From Mesorhizobium sp. DCY119 (GTDB lineage Bacteria > Pseudomonadota > Alphaproteobacteria > Rhizobiales > Rhizobiaceae), in the NCBI RefSeq assembly GCF_003590645.1, contig NZ_CP031834.1, forward strand, positions 124,001 to 188,000: 64,000 bases of DNA, written 5' to 3'. Position numbers and translations under genes: made by a program. Numbering within the stretch: position 1 is the first letter of the stretch; the number at the start of each line of letters is the position of its first letter. Shown piece after piece: positions 54,585 to 64,000 of this stretch. The notes beneath the pieces are model-generated. The model worked only from the letters and a program-made list of their open reading frames with translations, searched no databases and was not told the origin of the DNA.

Positions 54585-54600
54585 GGCGTTCGACAACGCC
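54585..54600 (-). other. Hairpin in the pnp leader
   Basis: GGCGTT-CGAC-AACGCC, a perfect 6-bp stem, about 105 bp upstream of pnp in the 323-bp gap to rpsO. In E. coli the pnp leader has a hairpin cut by RNase III for autoregulation; a similar function is only inferred. Apart from this and the rpsO terminator I see nothing else in the gap. Confidence 0.35.
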
Positions 54601-54752
54601 CCAGGCATCCTGCAATCCTGCCCCATGACTGGTCCCATGGGTGGTCTCGGCGCTGCCCTCTGCTGCAGCCGAAACCCTGCTTTGGCATCTGATCTGCCGG
54701 ACAGGCGCAAGGCCCTCGGCATCTGGATGCATGGACCTGCAGTGGGCAGGCC

Positions 54753-54797
54753 CGAATAAGAAGACCGGCGGACTTTCAGGACGAAAATCCGCCGGTC
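54753..54797 (-). terminator. Terminator/processing hairpin after rpsO
   Basis: GACCGGCGGA and TCCGCCGGTC (54797-54788 and 54772-54763 on the minus strand) form a perfect 10-bp stem with a 15-nt loop, followed by TTCTTATT. It separates rpsO from pnp. Confidence 0.75.
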
Positions 54798-54803
54798 AGG
54801 AGT

Positions 54804-55073
54804 TCAGCGACGCAGGCCGAGCTTCTCGATCAGCGTCTGGTAGCGGGCCTCATCCTTGCCCTTGAGATAATCAAGGAGGCTGCGGCGCTGCGAAACCAGG
54901 GCCAGAAGACCACGGCGGGAATGGTTATCCTTCTTGTGGTCCTTGAAGTGCTCGGTCAGGTTCTTGATCCGCTCCGAGAGGATCGCCACCTGGACTTCCG
55001 GCGAACCGGTGTCACCCTTGGCGGTAGCGAATTCGGAAAGCAATTCGGTCTTGCGTTCAGCAGTAATCGACAT
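54804..55073 (-). CDS. rpsO: 30S ribosomal protein S15
   Basis: An 89-aa primary 16S rRNA-binding protein, [20 protein letters not shown] with the diagnostic [20 protein letters not shown] and [20 protein letters not shown]. Start at 55073 (ATG) after GAAAGGAAAAAC; a longer frame reaches back to 55346 but is not real. It lies between truB (163 bp upstream) and pnp. Confidence 0.97.
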   Translation of the reverse strand: MSITAERKTELLSEFATAKGDTGSPEVQVAILSERIKNLTEHFKDHKKDNHSRRGLLALVSQRRSLLDYLKGKDEARYQTLIEKLGLRR

Positions 55074-55236
55074 CGTGTTTTTCCTTTCAATTTGAGGAAA
55101 CGGGACGCCCACGGCCGGGATGTCGTCCAGCAGGGGCCGGTGTACATGGCGCAATCTTGCGCGATGCTGCGGCGCATATAGTGCAAAAAGCCGATAAAGG
55201 CCATAGCGAATCGAAAACCGGCAAAAAGTCGGTCTT

Positions 55237-56184
55237 TTAACCCGCAAACACCCGCTTCGGCTTGAACATGCCCGCCTCGATCGCGCCGATCGCCACCAGT
55301 TTGCCACGTGCGGTGGCACAGGCTTCCTCGGCTTCCACGGGCGCATCGCGGCCGCGAATGATGACCGGGTTGCCGAGCCTTATCTTGGCCGCCGCATCAT
55401 CGGTGATCGCCACTTGCGGCAGGCATTCGAGTGCAGCGCCGGTATCGACGATATAGGCATCGATCGCAGCGTAACTCAGTACCACCTCTTCCCCTTCCCG
55501 CGCCTGCGGGACCGCGGCTTCCAGTTGTTCCAGCGTGACCAGATCCTCGGCTGTAAAAGGATCGACTTCGGTGCGCCGAAGCGTTGCTATATGGCCGAAG
55601 CATTCAAGATCGCGGCCCATGTCGCGGGCCAGCGAGCGCACATAGGTTCCCTTGCCGCATTCGATTTCGAAGACCGAATTGCCTTCCGGCGTGGTTTCGA
55701 TCAGTTCCAGCCGTCCGATTTCGATTTCCCGGGCAGGAATGTCGACCGTCTCGCCTTCGCGAGCCAGATCATAGGCGCGCTCGCCGGCGATCTTGATCGC
55801 CGAGAACTGTGGCGGTGTCTGCATGATCACGCCGGTGTATTTCGGCAGCAGCGCCAGGATTTCGGTTTCCGAAGGACGCTTCTCCGAAGTCTTCGTCACC
55901 GGGCCTTCGAGATCGTCGGTCGAACGCTCCTCGCCCCAGGCAACCGTGAAACGGTAGACCTTGGCGCCATCCTGAACATAAGGCACCGTCTTGGTCGCCT
56001 CGCCGAGCGCGATGGGCAGCATGCCGGAGGCCAGCGGGTCGAGCGTGCCGGCATGGCCGGCCTTCTCGGCCTGGAACAGCCACTTGATCTTGGAGACCGC
56101 TTCGGTCGAGCCCATGCCGATCGGCTTGTCGAACACCAGCCAGCCGGAAATCGGCCGGCCCTTCTTCTTGCCCCTGCGCCCCAC
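55237..56184 (-). CDS. truB: tRNA pseudouridine(55) synthase TruB
   Basis: A 315-aa enzyme making pseudouridine 55 in the T-loop of tRNAs. [20 protein letters not shown] opens the domain, the catalytic Asp lies in [20 protein letters not shown] (about residue 49), and a C-terminal PUA-like extension ends in [13 protein letters not shown]. It starts with GTG, one base overlapping the rbfA stop (TAGTG), so the two are coupled. The order rbfA-truB-rpsO-pnp is conserved in bacteria. Confidence 0.94.
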   Translation of the reverse strand: MGRRGKKKGRPISGWLVFDKPIGMGSTEAVSKIKWLFQAEKAGHAGTLDPLASGMLPIALGEATKTVPYVQDGAKVYRFTVAWGEERSTDDLEGPVTKTSEKRPSETEILALLPKYTGVIMQTPPQFSAIKIAGERAYDLAREGETVDIPAREIEIGRLELIETTPEGNSVFEIECGKGTYVRSLARDMGRDLECFGHIATLRRTEVDPFTAEDLVTLEQLEAAVPQAREGEEVVLSYAAIDAYIVDTGAALECLPQVAITDDAAAKIRLGNPVIIRGRDAPVEAEEACATARGKLVAIGAIEAGMFKPKRVFAG

Positions 56185-56591
56185 TATTCCTGCTCCTTGT
56201 CGTCGTCGGCTTCCAGATCCCGCACGACCACCGGCGATTTCAGAAGTTCATTGATCTTGGCGAAATTGTCGTAGCTCGTGTCGAGCCGGAAGCGGAACTC
56301 CGGCATGTATTTCATCTGCCGCAGGGCCGACGAGACACGTCCGCGAATGAAGCGCGCATGCTTGTTGAGCGTCTCGATCACCGCCGCGTCGTCGCGCGCG
56401 CCAAGCGGCGAAACGAAGGCCGTCGCGATCTTCAAATCCGGCGACATGCGCACTTCCGAGATCGATATCACCGTCGTCTCGATGACGGGGTCCAGTATCT
56501 CGCCACGCTGCAGCGTCTCGGACAGGGCGTGGCGCACCTGTTCGCCGACGCGAAGCTGGCGCTGGGAGGGGCCGCTGGTTTGTTTGCTCAT
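56184..56591 (-). CDS. rbfA: Ribosome-binding factor A
   Basis: A 135-aa KH-fold protein needed for 16S rRNA processing and 30S maturation, especially in the cold. [40 protein letters not shown] and [20 protein letters not shown] are typical. The start is the ATG at 56591 (MSKQTSGPS), preceded by GAGACGAT. The C-terminus is acidic ([11 protein letters not shown]). It follows a YcxB-like gene that separates it from infB. Confidence 0.93.
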   Translation of the reverse strand: MSKQTSGPSQRQLRVGEQVRHALSETLQRGEILDPVIETTVISISEVRMSPDLKIATAFVSPLGARDDAAVIETLNKHARFIRGRVSSALRQMKYMPEFRFRLDTSYDNFAKINELLKSPVVVRDLEADDDKEQE

Positions 56592-56599
56592 ATCGTCTC

Positions 56600-57238
56600 T
56601 CAATCCGGAAGGTTGACTCGGCCATTCGCACCGAGGCGAGCCAGAACAGGTGGTGATGCTATCGGGCGGCCGGACCATTTCAGCACGCTGTCGCGAAAGG
56701 TCTGCCGTTCCTCGTCCGAGGTGAATATCCGGGCTGGCCAAGGATGGGCAAATGTCTTGGAAAGCCAGAAATAGAAGGTTCCCGCTTCCTCCTCGAGAGC
56801 ATAGAGCGAGTTCCACGGACAACTCACCGTCTGACCCACGACCGTATAGCTGATCCCGTTCTCATCAACCGTCGCCTCGATCGGCTTGCCGAGCACGCCC
56901 ATCTTCGTTAGCCGCCGGCGGTAGATACCCCGCAGCAAGCGGCGCATCGGCTGTAAAAGCAGGATCGTCAGCAACACACCTGCAATCACGCTTGCGACGA
57001 CATAAATGGCGAATATGACGACGTCGCCAGCGCGCCATTTGTCGAAATTCAGGAACAGAGCACCGAACAGTACAATCAAAGCCATCGCGCCGACGGTCGG
57101 CCATAACGGCAGAAGTTGGCGCGTCGTGTACTGGATATCAAGATGATCATCCAGCTCCAACTCGAACGTCTTGTGAAAGCCGGATTGCGCAGCCGCGGGC
57201 CAGATTTTCGGAACGGAGGTACGGGACGGCCCGGACAT
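56600..57238 (-). CDS. YcxB-like membrane protein of unknown function
   Basis: A 212-aa protein with two transmembrane helices ([20 protein letters not shown] and [20 protein letters not shown], about residues 45-95), then a cytoplasmic segment [20 protein letters not shown] and a soluble C-terminal domain with [20 protein letters not shown], which resembles the YcxB-type C-terminal domain. The role is unknown. It lies between infB (88 bp upstream) and rbfA (8 bp downstream), a place usually without a gene, so it is an insertion into the translation operon. Confidence 0.72.
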   Translation of the reverse strand: MSGPSRTSVPKIWPAAAQSGFHKTFELELDDHLDIQYTTRQLLPLWPTVGAMALIVLFGALFLNFDKWRAGDVVIFAIYVVASVIAGVLLTILLLQPMRRLLRGIYRRRLTKMGVLGKPIEATVDENGISYTVVGQTVSCPWNSLYALEEEAGTFYFWLSKTFAHPWPARIFTSDEERQTFRDSVLKWSGRPIASPPVLARLGANGRVNLPD

Positions 57239-57326
57239 ACTATAAACCTAGCCGTTGCGGGGTGGGACCGCATCACGGTTGCAGCAAAGAGAGCGGCCGA
57301 AGCCGCCCTCCAGTTTCCATCAGCCT

Positions 57327-59945
57327 TTACAGCGTCCGGGTCACCATCTCGACGCGGAAGCACTCGATGACGTCGCCCTGGCGCATGTCTTCGTAGTTTT
57401 GGAAGGCCATGCCACATTCCTGGCCGACCGGAACCTCGGACACTTCGTCCTTGAAGCGCTTCAGCGTCTTCAGCGTACCTTCGTGGATGACGACATCGTC
57501 GCGGATCAGGCGTACGCCGGCACCGCGCTCGACCTTGCCTTCCGTGACACGGCAACCGGCGACCTTGCCGGTCTTCGTGATGTTGAAGACTTCCAGGATT
57601 TCCGCATTGCCGATGAAGGTTTCGCGGCGTTCCGGCGACAGCAGACCCGACATGGCCGCCTTAACGTCATCCACGAGATTGTAGATGATGTTGTAGTAGC
57701 GGATGTCGATGCCGGCCTGCTCGGCCGCCTGACGGGCCTGAGGGTTTGCACGCACGTTGAAGCCGATCATGGCAGCACCGGACGTCTCGGCGAGCGACAC
57801 GTCGCTTTCCGTGATGCCACCGGCGCCTGCATGAACGATGCGGGCACGGACTTCGTCGGTGCCCAGCTTGTCGAGTGCTGCGATAATCGCCTCGACGGAA
57901 CCCTGCACGTCGGCCTTGATGACCAGTGGGAACTCCTTGAGACCACTCGACTGCAGCTGCGACATCATATGTTCGAGCGAACCGCGCTGGCCAACATGGC
58001 GGGCAGCCGCCTTGTCGCGAGCAAGACGCTGACGGTACTCGGTGATCTCGCGCGCCTTGGCCTCGTTGGTGACGACAGCAAAGCGGTCGCCTGCCTGCGG
58101 CGTACCCTGGAGACCCAGGATTTCAACCGGGGTAGCCGGCAGCGCTTCCTTGACGTGCTCGCCATGATCGTCGACGAGGGCGCGCACACGGCCCCACTCG
58201 TTGCCGGCCACGACGATGTCGCCGACCAGCAGCGTACCGGTCTGCACCAGAACGGTAGCCACCGAACCACGGCCCTTGTCGAGCTTGGCTTCGATGACGA
58301 CACCTTCGGCGGTACGGTTCGCATTGGCCTTGAGGTCGAGCAGTTCGGCCTGCAGCAGGATCGCTTCGAGCAGCTTGTCGAGATTGGTGCCCTTGGTCGC
58401 CGAAACCTCGACGTCCAGAACTTCACCGCCCATCGATTCCACGAAAACCTCGTGCTGCAGAAGCTGCGTGCGCACCTTCTGCGGATCGGCTGACGGCTTG
58501 TCGATCTTGTTGATCGCCACGATGATCGGAACACCGGCCGCTTTGGCGTGGCTGATGGACTCGATGGTCTGCGGCATCACGCTGTCGTCGGCAGCGACCA
58601 CCAGGATGGCAATGTCGGTGGCCTGCGCACCGCGGGCACGCATTGCCGTGAAGGCGGCGTGGCCGGGCGTGTCGATGAAGGTGATCTTCTGACCGTTCTT
58701 CTCGACCTGATAGGCGCCGATATGCTGGGTGATGCCGCCGGCTTCGCCGGAAACGACATTGGCATTGCGGATCGCATCGAGAAGCGAGGTCTTGCCGTGG
58801 TCGACGTGACCCATGATGGTGACGACCGGCGAACGCGACTCCATGTCCTCGGGACGGTCGGCAACGTCGAACAGGCCTTCTTCGATGTCGGATTCAGCGA
58901 CGCGGCGAACCGTGTGGCCAAATTCGGCAGCGATGAGTTCGGCCGTATCGGCGTCGATCACGTCGCCCGGCTTCAGGATCTGGCCCTGCTTCATGAAGTA
59001 CTTGACCACATCCACGGCGCGCTCGGACATACGCTGAGCGAGTTCCTGGATGGTGATGGTTTCAGGCAGCACCACTTCGCGCACGATCTTCTCGCGCGGT
59101 TCCTGATGCATGGCGCGCTTGAACTTTTCCTGACGGCGGCGCATCGACGACAGCGAACGACCGCGGCTGTCTTCGTCTGAAGTAGCGCTGCTGAGCGTCA
59201 GCTTGCCGCGACGGCGATCTTCCTCGCCCTTGGTCTTTGCCGGGCGGGCGACTTCAGGCGTTACGATCCGCTTGATAGGAACGGCGCTGCGCGGGGAAGC
59301 CACGCTCTTGCTCTTGGCTTCCGGTTCATCAGCTACCAGGTCGGCGTGCTGAGGCGCACGGCGGCGCGCTTCTTCCTCGGCGCGACGGCGGGCTTCGGCC
59401 TCTGTCTGGAGACGAGCCTCTTCCTCGGCCTGACGGCGAGCCGATTCATCGCGCTCACGGCGGCGGCGCTCTTCTTCTTCCTGACGGCGCTTGGTTTCTT
59501 CCAGGGCGCGCTGGCGATCTTCGATCTCGCGGGCCTTGGAGCCCTCGAGCGCACGGCGGCGCGCTTCCATCTCGCTGCTCGACAGCTCGTTCAGAACCAT
59601 GCCGGAACGCTCAGCCACAACCGGAGCGGGCGCAGGCGCGGGAGCGGGTGCCGGCGCAGGTGCGGCAACGGGCTTCGGCGCTTCCTGCACCACCGGTGCT
59701 GCTACTGCGACGGGCGCAGGCGCGGGCGCCGGCTTCGGCGTGAACACCGAGGCAACGGTCGGCTCCGGCTTGTCGCCAGGCATCGAGAATTTGCGCTTCT
59801 TGGTTTCGACGACGACGGCCTTGGTGCGCCCGTGCGAGAAGTTCTGCCGCACGGTGCCCTGCTCCACGCCTGGGCGCTTCAGCGTCAAGGTCTTCTTCGT
59901 GTTGACGCTCAACGTGTTGTCGTCACCCGATTTCGTATCGCTCAT
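57327..59945 (-). CDS. infB: Translation initiation factor IF-2
   Basis: An 872-aa GTPase that brings fMet-tRNA to the 30S subunit. The N-terminal third is Ala/Pro-rich and then a long charged coiled coil of Arg/Glu/Ala repeats (about residues 120-205). The G domain has [12 protein letters not shown] (G1, about 377), DTPGH (G3, about 424) and NKIDKP (G4, about 478); domains II-IV follow with the [14 protein letters not shown] ending. The start overlaps the stop of the YlxR/L7Ae gene by four bases. Core of the nusA-infB operon. Confidence 0.97.
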   Translation of the reverse strand: MSDTKSGDDNTLSVNTKKTLTLKRPGVEQGTVRQNFSHGRTKAVVVETKKRKFSMPGDKPEPTVASVFTPKPAPAPAPVAVAAPVVQEAPKPVAAPAPAPAPAPAPAPVVAERSGMVLNELSSSEMEARRRALEGSKAREIEDRQRALEETKRRQEEEERRRRERDESARRQAEEEARLQTEAEARRRAEEEARRRAPQHADLVADEPEAKSKSVASPRSAVPIKRIVTPEVARPAKTKGEEDRRRGKLTLSSATSDEDSRGRSLSSMRRRQEKFKRAMHQEPREKIVREVVLPETITIQELAQRMSERAVDVVKYFMKQGQILKPGDVIDADTAELIAAEFGHTVRRVAESDIEEGLFDVADRPEDMESRSPVVTIMGHVDHGKTSLLDAIRNANVVSGEAGGITQHIGAYQVEKNGQKITFIDTPGHAAFTAMRARGAQATDIAILVVAADDSVMPQTIESISHAKAAGVPIIVAINKIDKPSADPQKVRTQLLQHEVFVESMGGEVLDVEVSATKGTNLDKLLEAILLQAELLDLKANANRTAEGVVIEAKLDKGRGSVATVLVQTGTLLVGDIVVAGNEWGRVRALVDDHGEHVKEALPATPVEILGLQGTPQAGDRFAVVTNEAKAREITEYRQRLARDKAAARHVGQRGSLEHMMSQLQSSGLKEFPLVIKADVQGSVEAIIAALDKLGTDEVRARIVHAGAGGITESDVSLAETSGAAMIGFNVRANPQARQAAEQAGIDIRYYNIIYNLVDDVKAAMSGLLSPERRETFIGNAEILEVFNITKTGKVAGCRVTEGKVERGAGVRLIRDDVVIHEGTLKTLKRFKDEVSEVPVGQECGMAFQNYEDMRQGDVIECFRVEMVTRTL

Positions 59946-60592
59946 TCCATATCCTCTGCGGCTTCATCTTCGTCAGCAATTGCCGCAAACATTGCCCGGT
60001 CATCCGGGGATCCGCCCCGGTATCGGTCAAGCGCAACCATGCGCTTCAGCACCGCTTTTCCCGCGTCTTCCGCAAGAACGGCAGCATGTATCACATTTGT
60101 GCCCCCTAATGCCAAACTCAAATCGGCTTCCGAGAAAAGTTTGTAGGCATAGATTTCGGGGCCGCCGGCATAGGCGGTGGCGCGGCGTGCCTGGGTAATC
60201 TTGCGAAGGCCGTCTTCCGATGCTTCCACTGCGTGAAGAACGAGAAGCGCCTTGCCGCTGCGCACCGCACTTTCGACCTTTGTCGCGCCGAGTGCAATGG
60301 CACCAGCCTTGCGGGCCAGTCCGAGGACACCGAGGACAGATTTTGCCAGAAGCATATCCACCATCGCGCCAAGATCAGGCGAAACGGTGACTTCCTTCTT
60401 GAAGGCGCGGGCAAAGCTGTTCTTTGCCGCAGCCTTGTCCACATGTAGGCGGTCGCCGGTCACCCAGCAACCGCGCCCTGGAAGATTTCTTTTCAGATCG
60501 GGAACGACAGCAGAATCCGGCCCGACAACGAAACGGATCAGTTCATCCGGCTCGGCGGTCTTGCGCGTGACGATGCAGGTGCGATCGTTCAT
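59942..60592 (-). CDS. YlxR (DUF448) – ribosomal L7Ae fusion RNA-binding protein
   Basis: A 216-aa protein in which an N-terminal YlxR domain (about residues 1-85; [20 protein letters not shown] and LPGRGCWVT) is joined to an L7Ae/L30e-like domain (about 85-190; [20 protein letters not shown]). Elsewhere these are usually two small genes between nusA and infB. Both are RNA-binding folds, and YlxR has been linked to nucleoid and RNA functions; the fusion is common in alphaproteobacteria. The tail is acidic. It lies 38 bp after nusA and overlaps infB by four bases. Confidence 0.9.
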   Translation of the reverse strand: MNDRTCIVTRKTAEPDELIRFVVGPDSAVVPDLKRNLPGRGCWVTGDRLHVDKAAAKNSFARAFKKEVTVSPDLGAMVDMLLAKSVLGVLGLARKAGAIALGATKVESAVRSGKALLVLHAVEASEDGLRKITQARRATAYAGGPEIYAYKLFSEADLSLALGGTNVIHAAVLAEDAGKAVLKRMVALDRYRGGSPDDRAMFAAIADEDEAAEDME

Positions 60593-60630
60593 CTCGTCGT
60601 GGGTCAGGTCCCGTGCGATGCGTGTTCACC

Positions 60631-62223
60631 TCACGCACCAGCGGCTTCGGCAGTCGCTTCCTCAGCAACTGCTTCGTCCTCTGTGATCCAACCGGCCTTC
60701 AGGCGTGCAGCCAGGACCATCTGTTCAGCGTCGGTGCGCGAAATGGCGTAAGTGGCAAGAACGCCGGGGAAGAACTTGGTCTCGCCGTCCTTGCGTTCCT
60801 TCCAGCCGACGAGATCGTCGACCGCGTAACCGGCGAAGTCCTCGATCGTCTTCACGCCGTCCTCGCCGAGCGTCACCAGCATTGCGGTGGTGATGCCCGG
60901 GATTTCGCGCAGTTCGTCCTCGACGCCCAGAGCACGGCGCTTGTCGTCGTGCTCTGCTTCGATCTTCTCGAGATATTCGCGGGCGCGGGTCTGGATCTCG
61001 CTGGCGGTGTCCTCATCAAAGCCGTCAATCGAGGAAATCTCGTCGGCGTCGACATAGGCCACTTCCTCGACGCTGGTGAACCCTTCGGAGGCCAGCACCT
61101 GGCCGACCATCTCGTCGACATCCAGCGCTTCCATGAAGAGGTTCGAACGCTCGACGAATTCCTTCTGGCGACGCTCGGATTCTTCCTGCTCGGTCAGGAT
61201 GTCGATATCCCAGCCGGTGAGCTGCGAAGCAAGGCGAACGTTCTGGCCGCGGCGGCCGATGGCCAGCGAGAGCTGGTCGTCGGGCACCACGACTTCTATG
61301 CGCTCTGCATCCTCATCGAGAACAACCTTGGCGACTTCAGCCGGCTGCAAGGCGTTGACGATGAAGGAGGCGGCCGAAGGCGACCACGGAATGATGTCGA
61401 TCTTCTCGCCCTGCAATTCGCCGACAACGGCCTGGACGCGCGAACCGCGCATACCAACGCAGGCGCCGACCGGATCGATCGATGAGTCACGCGAAATGAC
61501 GGCGATCTTGGCGCGGGAACCCGGATCGCGGGCCACCGACTTGATCTCGATGATACCGTCATAGATTTCCGGCACTTCCATGGTGAAGAGCTTGGCCATG
61601 AACTGCGGGTGCGTACGCGACAGGAAAATCTGCGGGCCGCGCTGCTCGCGGCGCACGTCGTAGACATAGGCACGGACGCGGTCGCCATACTTATAGTTTT
61701 CGCGGGGGATCAGCTCGTCGCGGCGGATGATCGCTTCGCCACGGCCGAGATCGACGATGACGTTGCCATACTCGACGCGCTTGACCGTGCCGTTGACGAT
61801 CTCGCCGATGCGATCCTTGTATTCGTCGAACTGACGATCACGCTCGGCCTCGCGCACCTTCTGGACGATGACCTGCTTGGCCGACTGCGCGGCGATGCGG
61901 CCGAAATCCATCGGCGGGAGCTGCTCGGCAATGAAGTCGCCGACCTGTGCGTCGGGATTGCGCTCGCGCGCCGAGGAGAGCGCGATCTGGGTCGCGTAGT
62001 CATCGACCTTTTCCACGACTTCCATCAGACGCTGCAGCTTCATCTCGCCGGTGTTCGGGTTGATGTCGGCGCGGATGTTGGTTTCCTGGCCGTAGCGCGA
62101 GCGCGCGGCCTTCTGGATCGCGTCGGCCATGGCGGCGATCACGATTGATTTGTCGATCGACTTTTCACGCGCAACCGCATCGGCGATCTGCAGCAGCTCA
62201 AGCCTGTTCGCACTGACTACCAT
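60631..62223 (-). CDS. nusA: Transcription termination/antitermination factor NusA
   Basis: A 530-aa RNA-polymerase-binding factor. N-terminal domain ([20 protein letters not shown]), S1 domain ([20 protein letters not shown]), two KH domains ([19 protein letters not shown] near 235; [20 protein letters not shown]) and C-terminal acidic repeats ([20 protein letters not shown]). All domains are intact. Start set at the ATG at 62223; an upstream extension from 62265 lacks support. It follows rimP, in the usual rimP-nusA-ylxR-infB order. Confidence 0.96.
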   Translation of the reverse strand: MVVSANRLELLQIADAVAREKSIDKSIVIAAMADAIQKAARSRYGQETNIRADINPNTGEMKLQRLMEVVEKVDDYATQIALSSARERNPDAQVGDFIAEQLPPMDFGRIAAQSAKQVIVQKVREAERDRQFDEYKDRIGEIVNGTVKRVEYGNVIVDLGRGEAIIRRDELIPRENYKYGDRVRAYVYDVRREQRGPQIFLSRTHPQFMAKLFTMEVPEIYDGIIEIKSVARDPGSRAKIAVISRDSSIDPVGACVGMRGSRVQAVVGELQGEKIDIIPWSPSAASFIVNALQPAEVAKVVLDEDAERIEVVVPDDQLSLAIGRRGQNVRLASQLTGWDIDILTEQEESERRQKEFVERSNLFMEALDVDEMVGQVLASEGFTSVEEVAYVDADEISSIDGFDEDTASEIQTRAREYLEKIEAEHDDKRRALGVEDELREIPGITTAMLVTLGEDGVKTIEDFAGYAVDDLVGWKERKDGETKFFPGVLATYAISRTDAEQMVLAARLKAGWITEDEAVAEEATAEAAGA

Positions 62224-62265
62224 CTTCGTCTCCCTGAACAATGCCGGCGTCGACCGGCTGCTCAA

Positions 62266-62895
62266 TCACTCTTCTGTTTCGATCTCGTCTTCCGCGTCGT
62301 CTTCATCTTCGCCGCGGTTTTTCTTGGCTTCCTTGCGGGCCCTGTTGTCCTTGCTCAGCGCATCCCGGATCAGGTCGTCTGTCAGGATCAGGCGGGCATC
62401 GGCAATCGTTTCGAACGGTATGCGCACGCTGGGCTCATCGCCGTAAGCGGGCTGGTCGCGCTCTATCAGAACGCTTTCGTCGTCGGTCTCTGCGATCTTG
62501 CCGCGAAAACGCTTGCGGTCTGCGACCAGGATCGACGTTTCCATCTTCACGAGATGACCGACCCAGGCGGAGAAATCCGACTTGCGCACCAGCGGGCGAT
62601 CGATGCCCGGCGATGACACTTCCAGATGATAGGCCTTATCGATCGGATCGTCGACATCAAGCGCGGGAGAAACCGCGCGGCTGACCTCTTCGCAGTCCTC
62701 GACTGTCATGGTGCCGTCTTCACGTTCAGCCATGATCTGCAGCGTCAGGCCGTTCTGGCCCGAGAGGCGCACACGCACGAGCCGAAAGCCGATTGCACGC
62801 AATACCGGTGCAATGATCGATGCCACACGCGCATCGACACCGCTTTCGCGGATGATGCGATCGTCGCCGGCTATGCTGGATGTCTCTTCCGTCAT
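62266..62895 (-). CDS. rimP: Ribosome maturation factor RimP
   Basis: A 209-aa 30S assembly factor. [40 protein letters not shown] and [20 protein letters not shown] are diagnostic of RimP. The C-terminal tail is unusually charged ([20 protein letters not shown]). It is the first gene of the operon; a hairpin with a T-run and a promoter lie upstream of it. Confidence 0.95.
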   Translation of the reverse strand: MTEETSSIAGDDRIIRESGVDARVASIIAPVLRAIGFRLVRVRLSGQNGLTLQIMAEREDGTMTVEDCEEVSRAVSPALDVDDPIDKAYHLEVSSPGIDRPLVRKSDFSAWVGHLVKMETSILVADRKRFRGKIAETDDESVLIERDQPAYGDEPSVRIPFETIADARLILTDDLIRDALSKDNRARKEAKKNRGEDEDDAEDEIETEE

Positions 62896-62922
62896 TCCCT
62901 GTCCGAGGCTGGGCCAGGTAAC

Positions 62923-62954
62923 AAAAAAGAGCGGGACCGGGTGGACCCACTCTT
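62923..62954 (-). terminator. Intrinsic terminator/attenuator in the rimP leader
   Basis: On the minus strand AAGAGTGGG pairs with TCCCGCTCTT (9 bp, one G-U) around a 9-nt loop and is followed by TTTTTT (62928-62923). It lies about 20 nt after the predicted transcription start and 28 nt before rimP, so it would terminate most transcripts unless suppressed. Confidence 0.65.
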
Positions 62955-62981
62955 CGTCATACCGACCAAGAATTTGAATGG

Positions 62982-63010
62982 GATATAGCCCATTGGCCAG
63001 CCGGTTTCAA
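62982..63010 (-). promoter_or_regulatory. Promoter of the rimP-pnp operon
   Basis: TTGAAA (63010-63005), 17 bp, TATATC (62987-62982) on the minus strand; transcription would start near 62975. The arrangement fits a housekeeping promoter. Confidence 0.6.
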
Positions 63011-63185
63011 GTCCAAGACGGAATGCTCAGCCGCACAGCGTTCCGGACTACCGGTTTCCCAAGGATGCGCGGCACGCATGGCTCGCATGCAGGAAACCAT
63101 CTGTCAGAAATATCAATGAGTTCCTATATATGCTGCATGGCAACAGAAAATTTGTTGCGATGCACAACTCGAAAGGAAGCTTTCA

Positions 63186-63350
63186 ATGACCAAGCGAAGC
63201 ACAATTTCGGTGATGAGCGATCTGTTCAGCGTATTCGGTAGCGCCGTGGCCGTGTCCCGTGCCGTCGATAACCGCAGGATGCCGAGCGAACATCACCTCC
63301 GCAATCTCGGCATCAACCCCGAGTCCTTCAAGAACATCCGGCACTTCTAA
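63186..63350 (+). CDS. DUF1127-like small protein
   Basis: A 54-aa protein, MTKRSTISVMSDLFSVFGSA to NPESFKNIRHF, with a C-terminal part RMPSEHHLRNLGINPESFKN that matches the Arg-rich YjiS-like/DUF1127 pattern. Such small proteins are common in rhizobia; some bind RNA or act in phosphate and carbon regulation. AAGGAAG precedes the ATG by 8 bases. It is divergent from rimP and convergent with the TctA gene, with its own transcript. Confidence 0.78.
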   Translation: MTKRSTISVMSDLFSVFGSAVAVSRAVDNRRMPSEHHLRNLGINPESFKNIRHF

Positions 63351-63361
63351 AGCCGGATGTT
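63333..63361 (+). terminator. Hairpin spanning the DUF1127 stop codon
   Basis: AACATCCGGC-(9 nt)-GCCGGATGTT, a perfect 10-bp stem that includes the last codons. It lacks a T-run, so it may act by stabilising the mRNA end or as a factor-dependent stop point for the two convergent genes. Confidence 0.45.
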
Positions 63362-63381
63362 GATGATGAGACGAGGATCTA

Positions 63382-64000
63382 TCAATCCTCGTCGGCGGCA
63401 AGCTGCGAAAGCACCTTGCCTCGCCCGCGTGCCCGCATCACCAGCGGCACGATCACGGCAGCAGCCGCAAGCGTCAGCAGCACGATCGAAATAGGCGAGT
63501 GCACCAGCACCGTCAGATCGCCTTGGCTGATCGCCAAAGCGCGGCGCAATTGCTGCTCGGCCAATGGCCCCAGGATCAAGCCCACGACGACCGGTGCGAT
63601 CGGATAGCCGAACTGGCGCAGCAGATAGCCCAGAATACCGAACGTAAGGAGCATTCCCAGTTCAAACACCGACGGGTTGGCGCCTATGGTGCCGAGCGTC
63701 GCGAAGACCAGAATGCCGGCATAGAGCCAATGGCGCGGGATCGACAGAAGCCTGACCCACAGGCCGATCAGCGGCAGGTTCAGCACCAGCAGCATGAAAT
63801 TGGCCACCAGCAGGCTGGCGATCAGGCCCCAGACCAGCGATGAATTGTTGGCGAACAGCAACGGTCCCGGCTGCAGGCCGAATTGTTGGAAGCCCGCCAG
63901 CATGATTGCCGCAGTCGCCGTCGTCGGCAGGCCGAGCGTCAGCAGTGGCACCAGCGTACCAGCGGCAGAGGCATTGTTGGCTGCTTCGGGTCCGGCAACG
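63382..64000 (-). CDS. Tripartite tricarboxylate transporter permease TctA (C-terminal part)
   Basis: The gene runs off the right edge; about 205 C-terminal residues are visible. [20 protein letters not shown] and [20 protein letters not shown] are the family signature of the large permease subunit (about 500 aa in full), followed by five or six hydrophobic segments and a charged tail ending ADED. TctA imports citrate-like or other carboxylic acids with TctB and a periplasmic TctC binding protein, which would lie beyond the window. Confidence 0.9.
   Translation of the reverse strand, partial: VAGPEAANNASAAGTLVPLLTLGLPTTATAAIMLAGFQQFGLQPGPLLFANNSSLVWGLIASLLVANFMLLVLNLPLIGLWVRLLSIPRHWLYAGILVFATLGTIGANPSVFELGMLLTFGILGYLLRQFGYPIAPVVVGLILGPLAEQQLRRALAISQGDLTVLVHSPISIVLLTLAAAAVIVPLVMRARGRGKVLSQLAADED

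Noticed and set aside
52525-54759. A 744-codon open frame antisense to pnp
   Set aside because: The product is a composition artefact of Asp/Leu/Gly/Arg with no domains; pnp on the other strand has complete KH and S1 motifs.
1-64000. tRNA, rRNA, CRISPR arrays, IS elements or prophage
   Set aside because: None of the characteristic sequences, regular spacers, transposase or integrase genes were found on reading both strands.

Overview
The window is GC-rich (about 62 %) chromosomal DNA from an alphaproteobacterium of the order Hyphomicrobiales (Rhizobiales), most like the Phyllobacteriaceae (Mesorhizobium/Aminobacter type). This placement rests on gene content and order, not on a search: irr-fabA-fabB-fabI, rpsT-dnaA-dnaN-recF, rimP-nusA-ylxR/L7Ae-infB-rbfA-truB-rpsO-pnp, a DnaX without the four-cysteine zinc module, a membrane-anchored CycM-type cytochrome c, a Tad pilus locus, a small DUF1127 gene, and rhizobial palindromic intergenic repeats. 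No IS element, prophage, tRNA, rRNA or CRISPR array was seen, so this is core chromosome with a few accessory inserts.

Layout. 1-7.1 kb: YbaB (partial), dnaX, SRP RNA, a HIT protein, nudC, a dihydrofolate-reductase-like gene divergent from a MarR-GNAT fusion gene with two palindromic operators, a 42-bp inverted repeat, pheA and kdsB. 7.3-16.5 kb: cytochrome c, then a Yej-type peptide ABC importer (two tandem binding proteins, yejB, yejE, yejF) with a VapBC toxin-antitoxin pair and its own promoter set between yejE and yejF. 16.5-21.9 kb: ghrA, a SnoaL-like gene, 1.3 kb of repeats and hairpins without a convincing gene, an NlpC/P60 hydrolase with a MarR regulator, and a leucyl aminopeptidase. 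22-34.1 kb: a complete Tad/Flp pilus locus: tadD; minus-strand cpaB-C-D-E-F-tadB-C; minus-strand flp-cpaA; and plus-strand genes for a CpaC N-domain-like protein and two TadE-like pseudopilins. 34.2-44.2 kb: mutM, enoyl-CoA hydratase, rpsT, dnaA, dnaN, recF, then a tightly overlapped set (MoeB-like, GNAT, aconitase X large and small). 44.2-52.2 kb: a 2-hydroxyacid dehydrogenase, SH3 protein, DUF4260 protein, irr, fabA-fabB-fabI, a GGDEF/EAL protein and an RsmC-like methyltransferase. 52.3-62.9 kb: the minus-strand translation/RNA-decay superoperon from rimP to pnp, with a YcxB-like membrane protein inserted between infB and rbfA. 63.2-64 kb: a DUF1127 protein and the C-terminal part of a TctA permease.

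The most interesting points are: VapBC embedded in the yej operon, with vapB-vapC-yejF joined by 4-base start/stop overlaps; four GANTC sites within 71 bp upstream of dnaA; a GC-poor patch inside the secretin gene cpaC; a promoter-hairpin-T6 arrangement before rimP that looks like an attenuator; the paired palindromes at the MarR-GNAT gene; and a hairpin-rich block near 18.6-18.9 kb that may be an RNA or a repeat family.
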